Below, in pieces: positions 53,011 through 64,000 of a DNA stretch of 64,000 nt. The notes beneath the pieces were generated by a model. That model was given only the letters and a program-made list of their open reading frames with translations, made no database searches and was not told the origin of the DNA. Each line of letters opens with the position of its first letter. The first letter of the stretch is position 1. The translations under genes and the position numbers were made by a program. This stretch comes from Lagopus muta (taxonomy: Eukaryota; Chordata; Aves; Galliformes; Phasianidae), in contig NC_064443.1 in assembly GCF_023343835.1 (NCBI RefSeq), forward strand, positions 15,066,001 through 15,130,000, read 5' to 3'.

Positions 53011-56000
53011 TTTCTTCCTTTAATTAGGAGCAAGAAAAAGATTGTGGTGACTCCACAGCATGTCAGATTTAATCAGCATAAGACCCCATCACATGTTGGT
53101 GGCATGTGTGGCAGCAGTTTTTAATAAAGGATTACAGAATGCACCTGCTGTGGCTGAAATATTGCGAACTTTTCCCAGCTCCAGGAGGCCTGCATTAGGT
53201 CATGTTAGACTCCAGCATTTATAACTTATCAACCTTTGGAGTCAGGATGCAATCTGAAGCACTGCGATGATGCCAGCTGATTTCATTTGCCAAAAAAGTG
53301 ATCAGGTTGTTTGCACGGAACTAGATAAGTGTTTGTCTCAATAGCTGTTCCAAAGATGGGCAGGAATTCTTTATCCCAGACAACGCTTTGTTTTGTTCCC
53401 AGAAGTCACTGGATAATGACTTCTATGCCAACAAGTTAATTGCAAGAGCAAAGCAATGCAGAAAATATTCAGATCCACAGTCACATGTCTTCGACAATTG
53501 CTTCAAATTTAATGCAATGAGCTCAGTCTTTTACAGAGAAAGCTTGCTGGTGCTGCAGAAAATAAACACTCAGGATAGCCATCCCAGAGCCAGCTGGTTT
53601 TCTAATTCTCCCCTTTGCTTACCTTGCTTGCACCACTTGTAGGAGATGAGGTGTGGGGTCATTCACTTCCTCCATCAGATCAGCACACCCCAAAGCTCAC
53701 AGCACGTGCCTCTGACTGCTGCTGGTGAGGGGAGGAAACTACTCCCACCAGCTGAAACAGCCCTCGGTTGTGTGGGCAGAGATGACGCACCTGTGTGCTC
53801 TCTTACAGGCCTGAGGAGCCTCTTACTTGTGAATCTGTTTCATTGCCTAGTTTTGAGGTCATTTTAATGAAGACAGGCTTGTCATAGACCATAATTGGCA
53901 CATGCAGCTCCCCAGCTCCATTCAGCAGCCCTTACAAATACCATTCAGCAACCAACAAAAGAGCAATTAAACAGACCACTTCACCTAAGCATTCTGAGCA
54001 CAGGAACTGCAGAGTTGTACCTTGTGCCTGTCCAAAAATGCCTGCGAAACACCCATCTTTGGAGTGTTAGATATCTCCTTGTGACTAAATCACTTGTCAG
54101 CTCATTGCTTGCAGCTGCCAGTGTAGACCAGACTATTTACTGCTTCCAAGCCATTCCCATTCTAATAGTGCACAATAGAAGAGAAAGGCATACTAGAAAT
54201 ACACAGAGCAGTGACAAGTGTTAATAGGGCTGCTATCCTGCTTTGAAGCAATTCTATTAACGCATTATACTGCAGCTGAGGGTAATTATTTCCAAGGGAA
54301 ATGGGTTTTGCGACCATGACCCATAGTAGGCTCTCGTGATTAAATTCACATGTGACTAATATACATAAGACATTAACAGAAGTTTGAGGATTTATTAAGA
54401 TTTGCAGACATCTGCAGAGCCACAGAAGACAGTCTCCTTGAGGTGGAGAAGCAAAACAAAGCAAAACAATTGATTGTTGGCCTATCAATTACAGATTTTC
54501 AGTAGTGTGTCTTAGTATGGCACCTCTGCAGATGTAACATTTCATTCAGCTAGACAGGGAAAATAAAAGAGTTCTTTCTGCTTATAATTTGTTATAAAAT
54601 ATTTCATCTTCAGTTAACACAACTTCAATCTACCACTGGAGATGAAGCTAATTTGGAAGAGGAAGGAAATAAATATGGAGCACTTAGATTCACAGCATCT
54701 TGTCTGTCGTGGTCTTGTTCCTTACTGCACCATGATGGCAGCCCAAGGCTCTGCCTCTCAGTACTTCCCTGGCACACGAATGAGCAAAGCAGTGGTAGAT
54801 AAGGCATGTCCTTTCCCTGGTAGCATTCTACTGACTAAGCTAGTGCTGGAGTTTTCAGAGCCAGGGAAAGATTGCTGGTACTGCAAAATCCCCACCTCTG
54901 TCTCTCCACAGACCGTGGGCTCAGGATTGCATTCTGTCTGCACTTACTGCAGTCCATATCAGTCTCATCATGGAGTAGCAGAGGGCAAACAGCTGAAGTG
55001 ATAATGCAAGTTATTCCGTGCCTGCTGCAGCATTAGAACATAAAAGCCTTTCCAGCTTCATAAAATAAATCCTTCTACAGTTTTCCACTGTGACTTGTTA
55101 TGATCTCTACGGGTAAATGAGAGCAATACCATCAAAATAACAGCTTCCCACACGCTCTGAGGTCTGCTGTGCCGTGTCAGCATGGCATCTGGCTGCAACT
55201 GGGGAGCATTTGGAAGACCTTGAGCTGTGCTTGATGGGAAGCAATGCTGCAGCACCCGCCTGCAGGACCCAACCAGGAACACTGCTACAAAGAGCTTCCC
55301 CTGCTGCACAACACCATGAATGCATTTGAAGAATAACACGCTATTTGGAAAGGAAGAAAGTTATTGTCTACTTTTGTCCATGAAACAGCAGTGCAGGAGA
55401 CTTGAACAAATCTCTCTCCACTTTCTTTTCAATGACTTCATAACACATACAAGAGAGGAAGGGAAAAGAAGGCAGAAGTGAGGAAAATTTGGATCTACAT
55501 TGTGGGTAGAATGAGTATAAACATAGCTTTTATCACCCAGCCAAGTCTTCGACTGCACATCCCGTTATTCCTTGTGGCTGTAGCACACAGTCAATGTTTG
55601 ACAGGCAAGTTGGCAAAGCTCTTCACATCTTCCGTCCCCGACTTACTGAGCACAGATCAGAGCTGCAGACAGCCGGGCAGCGCTGCCGTCTGCTTCTCCC
55701 TTGGCCCTGTGCCACAGGGATGGAACAGGAATGGCTGATGTTTCTTAGCCCGCGCTGTCATAGGCAGCAAGGCAGAGAGAGATGTAATTGCTTTCAAACA
55801 TTGATTGAAATCCTATCAGCTCCATCATTCACGCAGACGCTCTACTTGATAAATGCGTGCACTGAGACGGACACTGTATTTAAAGGACTGTCTGTACTTA
55901 ACCATTTTGTCATTCTCTGGGTGCGACACAGTTTGCAAGTGGATCTCACACTCATTGCAGGACTCTGATTAAGTGCAGGACCAAACCCAGCGCTTCTCCC

Positions 56001-56550
56001 AGGCAGGTGACACCTTCTCACTTACTCTCCTGTTTGGCCACTCTCCAAAATAAACTGAGAGAAGTGACACTGAATGGGCTAAGACTTGGGAAGAGCCAGT
56101 TTTATTGGTACAGAGAAGGGTGGTTTGCTATGAATTAACTCTTTTGGGAAGGGGCTTTCTGAAACTGTAAGGAGAAAGAAAGGAAAATATTCCATCCATT
56201 CATAAGGTCCTGCACTGGGAATTAGAACATTGCTAGTACAACTGTAACAGAGGGCTTCTGGAGGGCAGTGTTCTTCAGCTGCTTCCTAGAATAAAAGTGA
56301 CATTTAATAAGCAATTTCTCCATCATACATCAGGACTTTTATGGACTTAAGAGAGAAAAATAGAAAGGATTGATATACTATTCATCAAACACTGATTTTC
56401 CCTAAATTTCAGGATACAGTAGATCATACCTCAGAATGTAGTGTGCTATAGCAGAAAAAATTAAGAAGGGAAAGAATTTGGTTTATCATTTCAGAGGCTA
56501 TTTATTGAGCAGGAAGAACATCCTTGGCAGGCTCAGCACTGTCATTCCTT

Positions 56551-56582
56551 CACAAAAAAACAAAACAAAACAAAACAAAAAA
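56551..56582. repeat. (CAAAA)n simple repeat
   Basis: CACAAAAAAA, then four CAAAA-type units ending in AAAAAACC. Confidence 0.9.
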
Positions 56583-57957
56583 CCTCTGGAATCTACAAAC
56601 CAATCCTTACATTGACTCTCCTGAGGTAAAAATATGTAACTATTGTTGAAGAGTAGAAGCAATGTTCCTGACTCGATTTCAGAGTTCATCTGACAGAAAG
56701 TAATTCTAAATACATATGGATCATCAGATCAATGACCTGGGAACATAACTGTGTTGAAATATTCTTCACACAGTGGACATTAATGGCTTGTAAGAGGCCC
56801 ATCGGGTCTATCCTATCAATGCAGCTGCAGCAATTCAACAGACTGTAGCATATCTGAAATTGCTATCAGCCCATTAAACCATAGGTCTGCAAATGTACAT
56901 CTCTCAAAAGGAGGAGCAAACTCTGATTTAGTCTGGCAGACTGAAACAGCCTCATCAGAGCTATTAACTAAAACCTCTTCAGAGGTGCTTATGGGGGCAT
57001 CAGATCCCACTCCTTTTACACATCCTGACTACAGAACTCCAGTGTGATGCTTGAATGGACAAACCAAGATTTCACTTACGAAATAGCATCAACTCAAAAC
57101 ACAACCTCCCCACACAGCCCAACCAAACTTCTCAATTCATGATCATCAGGGCATTTTTCCAAAGGGATAATGTCCACGAGGGTCTCAACTTGGTGTATCA
57201 TTGCTCATTACCAGAATTTTGCTCTGATGTAGAGTACAGCTGTGTTTGAATTGGCCAAGCCCCCTTCATGAGCCTGGAGCAAAGACCGGCAGCTATAGAT
57301 TTCTGTTTTCATCCAGTTTGAGCCCATCATTTTCTGCTGCTTCTCCTCTTCTCCCTGCTGTTCCAAACACTCCTTTTTTTTCTTGCCTCTGCCCTTGCCA
57401 ATGTGTGACATTCTTGGTGGATGGAGCAGAGGAATGAAGCCTGAGAAGCAAATATTAGGGAAAGGAGTGGCCAAAGCTATGAACAGTCACTGTACTGACT
57501 GCAGCCTGCTGCACTGAGATCCACAAGAGCTACACCAACTCATGTGAGAGCTATCTTAGCAACCAGTCACTTGCCCCCTCCCCATTCACAGAACTCCATT
57601 TCTCATCACTGCTTGTCAGAAAAGGATCCCAGGGTAATGAACTGCTGTTGCAGTGAGGAAGATAAGCTGGTGGGTAAGTGGAGAAAGGGCACGAGGCAAC
57701 AAAGGCATGACCATGAGAACCAGAGTTCCAGACAATTCACATTAAGAGTGCTTCTCTGCAAATATTTTTGGAGGAAACTTTTTTAAAATGAAAACTAAAA
57801 TATTGAAGCATTCACCATCAATAAGCATACTGTGTAACAAGTGCAGTTCTATGAACAGAGTTCTGAAAGATACTCTAAACAGCTCAGCATTTCTTCTTTG
57901 TGCATCAGCTCCAGCATTCCAAAACTATTTTATTGCTAGGCTTAATTTTCAGGCGAG

Positions 57958-57984
57958 GGAGAAGAAAAGAAAAGAAAAAAAAAA
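57958..57984. repeat. (GAAAA)n purine tract
   Basis: GGAGAAGAAAAGAAAAG followed by 10 A. Confidence 0.88.
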
Positions 57985-60082
57985 CCTCGTAATAAAAAAA
58001 TGCAAATATTTATGTCCTTCACAAAAGAAAGGACCATTTTTGGCAGGGTTATCCAAATCTAATTAAAAACTGTGCTTGTCACATCTTCGAAAATTAACTG
58101 TCTTCACACAGGGTAAGTGCTGTCATTTGAAGAGGTCACAATAAATTACTTATAAGCAAGAAAAAATATTAATTCCTTTTCTAAGTAGCAAGCTCTACCA
58201 GCCCAATTAAAAAGCAAAAATTAGCGTCCAGAGTCGGAGATGTTTCCCACTTGCAGAACAGAAATCTATGTGTTTAAGGGAGCAACAAAGCACATTAGGG
58301 AAAGAGGCAGAAGGCACAGAATGAATAATAGAAAAGATGAGAAGCAAGATTTTATGCAAATGTATTATGAATATCAATGCACCTTAAGACTAGAACGGTG
58401 AGGGTATTTTTACAGTGGAAACTGGGGGATTGACTTTCTTGTCATTCACTGCCAAAAATCAATGCAAAGAATCCTTTTCTCATGACGCTGTTACGATTCA
58501 TAAATTATTAACCTGAGTCTTTTGTAAAAAGTTCCTGTTTACAAGGTTACTCTGTAAGTTAAAATGTTTGTTTCCCATCAGGCCCCTACTGTAAAGCATC
58601 TGTGGGTAGATTTACATGATGAAGTTGATAGATTTGTATTTTGACAGTACATCTGTCATCTTCGCTTCATGTGTCAAGAGGTCAGGTGTGCACTTGGTAG
58701 TATCAGGTGGCTCATTAGTGTCCTGTGGGATACACTACCTTGTCTGCTATACTTTAAGTGACAAAAAATGTTATTTTTAGCCCTTCCTGCAGGAATTCAC
58801 ACCCCTTTCGTGACTGTTTATATTTTCCTACCGTCAGAAGATTAGAACATATACAGAGAAGAACGTGTAGAGGCACAGCACCACGTGAAAGAAAAGCTCA
58901 GTTCCTCTGTTCCTTCACACTTGCCCCATCAATCTGCTTTGCTACGGGTGCAAGTGCCCTCGTGGCATGTGAAACACAGGACTGGAATACATATTTAGGC
59001 ACTCAGCACAGCTGTATTACAACCTGTACAATCTCCAACAAATAAATATGTTAGCCATCAGCCGGAAGCCATTGAATACTTATGCTCTCTACAGAGGTAG
59101 GGCTAACCCATAGGCTGTGAAGTGGTCCAAAGTAGAATGAAGTTGCCTTGCCAAAGATTAGTTGAAAAGTTGCAGTGCCATTCCTTTACTCCCCCCTGCA
59201 ACATTCCACATGGATTTGTTAATCCTTCTGTTGTCTCTGGGCACATTTTCAAAAGACAGACTAGAGAACATTGTACATTCGTCCAGGCCAGTGTGAACTC
59301 ATCATCTTGAAGAGTTTCATATGAAACCAAGTGAGGGCAGAGTCCAGTCCTGCGAATGCTAGCATTTTTTTACAAAGCACCGATTTTATTTTGCAGGGAC
59401 TTAGAGTAATGTATTTTGCATTGATTTTACCACTGTAGTAGATTGCTTTTCAGGCCAATTAATTTAAAGGGTAAGCAAACAGGGTTGCAAATCACTTGTT
59501 CTAGTGAATTTTAAGCAATGGGCTTATTTGTTAAAAACACAGTAAAAGAAAATAATTATCGTGCTTCTGTAAACTGGAGTCATTCAAAGCATGAGCTTGG
59601 ACAGATCTACATCCTATTATACAGCAGATAAATTGATTGCATACACAATTTTTTATAATCTTTTAGGCTACTTTTCCACTGTTGCAACATTCCTCACCTC
59701 CTTCTAGTGGTAGCTGATGGGTGACATTTTAGATACTCCATTAAAGTGCAGGAAAATTATTTTTCCAATTATTGCAAATCTCTTCAGTCTCAGGAATAGA
59801 AAGGCTACAGGTCAACCATTCTTGAAAATGCCATAAAGTAATAATCCTCTATATAGATAACATGAAGTATCTTGAGGTGAAGTTATCCCACCAACATTAC
59901 CTCTTCTGGCTCCACATAGAGATCATTTCTGCAATAAGATGGAGCTTGCCCCTCTCTTTGCTTTCTTTTCACACCCAAAACAATCTTTCCTCAGAAGACT
60001 GAGCAAAAAGATTCCTGGCTGGAAGGCATTTATGCAAAAAAACTCCCTGATGATTCAAATTAAGACAAATTAAGACAATTTA

Positions 60083-60087
<5 letters not shown>

Positions 60088-60127
<40 letters not shown>
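60088..60127. repeat. A homopolymer, 40 bases
   Basis: The longest homopolymer in the window. It is preceded by AATTTAAAATT and followed by GAAGAAAG. No retroposed gene body is recognised upstream on the + strand, and no target-site duplication is evident by eye. The length in the assembly may be inexact. Confidence 0.95.
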
Positions 60128-60129
<2 letters not shown>

Positions 60130-63100
60130 AGAAAGTACACCCACCCACAACCTTGAATCACAGAGAGCACAAATAAGAACTCTATAGCTAAGAGCCATGT
60201 GAGTGGGCTTAGTAAACCTTCACCCAGTGCATACATTAAAGAGAAGGGATACAAGATTCCTAAAGTCTGCAAGCTTTTGTGTAAATAACTTTACTAATCT
60301 GTGCAATCTTGTGCCAGTATAGATTGCTATGATATGAAACATAACTTCAGTGGGTAGACAAAATATTTGAGTTTCAGCTCCTTAGCTGAGAAGTCTTGGA
60401 TGACTCAGTACCAAGATCTAAGTGGAAAGAGTCTGCAAAATTTCACTTGCAAAGACAAAATCCTTTCATACCCTGCATGAAGAAGTGACCTCTAGTAGTG
60501 CTGGACAGTCCAACTTCCCTAAATGTCCAATGTCCCTACAGGCAGGCACAATACAGGTTACTGCAGAGGCAGAAAACTACAAATGGAACAGTTAGTGCAT
60601 CTTTAAAAGTGACAGACTCCTACCTAGAATCTTCACAGGAGTTACAGCTACCTTTCTTAGTTAAGCAGACTACAAGCATGCATTGTATGCACTCCAGGTT
60701 AAGGCTAATATCTTGTTAAGAGCTATGTAACCACTTGTGGTCTGACCATGCCCATAGATACCTTCTAAAATGAAAAACTTGTATTGGCTAGGTGATAAAT
60801 AACCCACCTTTTAGACCTGTCTAAAAAAATCCTGTTTCGGAAAGGGGCTTTTGTTTCTGAACTAAGTTCACCGAAGGGGAAATCAGTTTCCCATTCTCAT
60901 GTTCCTTCTTTCCAAGCAGCAAGCTTCCCTGCAGCCATTAGCACCAAGAAACATCCTCATGAGCTCAGAGAGGCTCTCCATAACCAGCACGTTCCGAATC
61001 CCAAGGTGAGCAGATCCATTCTGAATCTGCCAGAATTACTGCCACAATGCAATACTTTGGGACTCTGTGCTGTGAAAAGCAGTCCTTAAAACCACACTGC
61101 AACAGTTTATAGGCAATTATTTATCCTAAATAGTTAAAAGTTTCTGACAGGATCATCTGTATTTCAGTAAATACAGAAGCATCTCATGCTGTGACAGAAG
61201 CCTTGCCTGCCTTAGCTCAGGGGCTGCTCGGTCTGCAAGCAAACTGCTATACTTTAAAGACATTTTCTATTGTAGTACGTTTGTTATGAACTAACCCTTT
61301 GAAAAAAATTACAGCAAATGTAAAAAAATTATTCACTCTCTTCAGGTACCAATTCTAACAGAAATCCTTGAAGATAACAGACTTAGAGGAAAAAGGAATA
61401 AAATCCATCACGGATTTAACAGAGTTGTAACACACAAGAGAAACCTGGCAAGGATTTCTATTAAGATAATTTATTTTCTAGATAAAGAAAATGCCATGAA
61501 TCTAGTTTGACCTACATATCAGAGCATACATCTTCTTCTATATATTTATTTTGATATCACAGAGATTTCCCTGTCTAATTGACGAAGATAAGGACAACGT
61601 GAGGAACTCACTGAGCAGCGAACAATGGCACTTGCTGTTCAAAGTGGGATATGGTGGACATCCTCCTCAGTCAGTCCTGATCGTTCAGCTGTGGCTCTGC
61701 CACGAGGCACACAGAAGTCCTCAGCACAGGGACAGGCAGCACCCTGTGACCTCAGCCTGGGAGAGTAACAGTTCAGCAACAGAACTTCCAGGTCACACGC
61801 TGAAGTGGAACTGGTAAGAACATACCAACAAGAAGGTATGAGCTGAAAAGAAGCAAGCCTAGAATAGCAGTGAATAGCGTTTTGTCTACTGAAATGTCAA
61901 TTCAGTGAAGGAAAATACATCAGGGTCATACTAATTAGGGGAAAAGAAAGCAGAGTTAAGTGAGATATAGGTATAATCAGGACATAAATCAGCTCAGCTT
62001 GCCTATCAGAATAATATATTACCAAAGGAGTGAGTGTCTGCAACAGCCTTTGGTTAGAAATCATATGGCAAAACTTGGCAGCTTTAGGACAGAGGGAGGG
62101 GATCAATCTCTGAACCAGATTGCAGCAGGCAATGCTGTCCTGAACAAAAACCTGGACACAAGAACCACACATTGTAGACTCACAGAAGCTTAACAGTGGG
62201 AAGTAATCAGAGATTGCCAGCATGCTGCTTACAAATGCTGCTCTTCTAGAAGCAGATATGCATAAACTAAGCCACTTCCATAGAGAACACACGACAAATC
62301 TGGGATGCTGATCTATTTTACTAACAGAGCCTCTGGCAAAGGCTTTAATTTTGCAATCATTCAGCAGAAGGGCCATACCGGTGTCAGGTGCCAGACAACA
62401 GCATTAGAAGAAACAGCAATCCTCTAAAAAGAGACAGGTATCTATTACAGCATTTGTGCAGCCAGTCAGAAAAGGCTGTAAATCATCCCAAGATCCTCTG
62501 GAACAAAGATTCTTTAGAAATACAAAATCTTTGTCATCAGTGGAGGATCTAGGAAGGAAGTCATTCATGTGGGCTGCATTTCATAATCCCATGCAATCAA
62601 ACTTATGCTCTAGTTTTCCCTTTCCCCAAGGGCACAGAATGCCCCTTCCAGGTGGGTGTTGTAAGGCACGTCACGTACCTCTTTTATGTTCCCCACAAGA
62701 AAAGCTTAATCAGATGTAATAAGGTTTGAGTCAATTCTCAGCTCTGCCACAAATCTAGCATATGAACACTGGTAAATAATTTTTCTTTGTATTTACATTC
62801 AGAAAAAGAAAAGTAGTAACTTTTCTCTGAAATTCTCATTTATCCGCATAGATCAGAACACCTCAGCAATGGTTTTTACTAAGCTTTTATATACAGAAAT
62901 TAGCAAAATAAATAAATAACAATTTGGGGCCAACATTGTACAAACAGGAAACGAAAAACAACTTTCACAGATGATACTCTTGAATAGTCAGATACAGAAA
63001 AAATAGAAAGAGAAAAGGCAATATTAAAACTTAATTGGGAAATAGAAACAATGGAAAAATACCAGTAATGCAGAACTCATTAGGGAAAGCAGAGTCTGCT

Positions 63101-63429
63101 AGGTAGAATCACTGTTTAGCTGTCCGAGGATAGAGCAGAACATTTCTTTTTTACTTATCACCAAGTACAATGACCACCATGATCCCAGCTTCATCAAATG
63201 CATAACCAAAAGTGGGCTAAACCAGAGAAATCAGAAGAAAAAGAACACAGGGCCAGACCTTCCCCCACTAACTTCTGTGGAATTCTCTGGCTGAGAGCTT
63301 GCACTCACTCCAGCAAATCAAAAGCTAGAAAAGCTAAACATCATTATTCTGAACAGCTTCACACAGCTGATGGTATCTTCCCCACAAAGCTGAAAGCGTA
63401 TGCACAATGATCTAAATTAATACAACATA

Positions 63430-63460
63430 TTTTTTTTTTCTTTTTCTTTTTTTTCTTTTC
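63430..63460. repeat. T/C pyrimidine tract
   Basis: Runs of 5-10 T are interrupted by single C bases and followed by TAG. It resembles a strong polypyrimidine tract with an acceptor-like AG, but no coding exon follows. Confidence 0.85.
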
Positions 63461-64000
63461 TAGCTATATAAAAATTAGATTTACATTGTTCCCCTGATAT
63501 TTACATAAAGCATAACAATGAGTTCAGTAGCTGGGTCAGCGGCAGTTCATCTGCAAGATATCCATCTGCATCATTGCATTTCAGTCAGTTGTAATGCATC
63601 CTAAGTCCAAAATGATATACTGGGGATCAGCCTGGCTACAGCTTCACTTCTACTTACTGTTCTATTTATGAAGACTGATGACAAAAAACTGCAACAGGCA
63701 AATAAGAAAAACAGTATGAAATGCATCTACAATAATATGGAACAATTATGTGTCACAAAATGTAATCACTTGGAAATTCAGTCTGTCAAAGAACTGGACA
63801 TTTAATTATAATAATCAGTCTAAACAAGAACTAATTGGAAGCGAAGATTCACTTTTATCTAGAATTTTTGCTCATGAATTTTAAGCATGTTACCTAGTAG
63901 GATATAACCAAAGCTATGAAAATCCGAACAAATTACCCTCCTTCCAGTAAGCCCTCCTTATGCAGTACAAGCATGCTCACTTTTTTTCTTTTTTCTATCT

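Larger units (their letters stand above)
49984..64000. other. Intergenic, no gene seen
   Basis: About 14 kb without a supportable gene. The block 51590-52560 is pyrimidine-rich on the + strand. Simple repeats are at 50807, 52980, 56551, 57958, 60088 and 63430. Possible conserved non-coding stretches, by appearance only, are at 58340-58560 and 59390-59580. The longest frame of the window (61897-62376, minus) has no recognisable domain. I looked on the minus strand for the Trp-Trp-Cys exon of TAFA4, the next gene in mammals, and did not find it. Confidence 0.55.

Noticed and set aside
63430-63470. Strong polypyrimidine tract and TAG resembling a 3' splice site
   Set aside because: No open, recognisable exon or donor follows. 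It is best described as a T/C simple repeat.
49000-64000. Search for the TAFA4 3' exons on the minus strand
   Set aside because: No reverse-complement Trp-Trp-Cys/Pro-Cys motif with the family cysteine spacing was found. A last TAFA4 exon with only a few codons could not be recognised by eye.

Overview
The window is vertebrate nuclear DNA, most likely from a bird. Long open frames are absent, introns have GT/AG boundaries, CpG is sparse, and four 5'-truncated CR1 retrotransposon fragments carry the avian CR1 3' tail (ATTCTATG-type repeats). No bacterial, plasmid, phage or CRISPR architecture is visible, and no tRNA or rRNA gene was found.

One protein-coding gene is supported: the 3' end of TAFA1 (FAM19A1), on the + strand. 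Bases 1-2555 are the tail of an intron. 2556-2680 is the penultimate coding exon, carrying the last four conserved cysteines in the family spacing C-X4-C-X5-C-X10-C. 2681-6398 is the last intron. 6399-6416 holds the final five codons (IHPRT) and the stop. A 3' UTR follows, with candidate poly(A) signals at 6761 and 7191. The upstream exons (signal peptide and first six cysteines) lie before the window.

From about 7.2 kb to 64 kb (about 57 kb) I could find no convincing gene on either strand. It is an AT-rich intergenic desert with four CR1 fragments (11.4, 23.2, 42.9 and 49.9 kb), two copies of an old dispersed palindromic repeat (27.5 and 40.6 kb), microsatellites, homopolymer tracts, short tandem duplications, and stretches that look like conserved non-coding elements but cannot be confirmed from one sequence. 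In mammals TAFA1 is followed by TAFA4 on the opposite strand. I looked for the TAFA4 Trp-Trp-Cys exon on the - strand and did not find it, so the window probably ends before that gene.

I did not find evidence of a new biological system. The most useful observations are the 5-codon terminal exon of TAFA1, a possible intron-retention isoform with a cysteine-containing tail, tandem poly(A) signals, and several candidate regulatory stretches in the desert.
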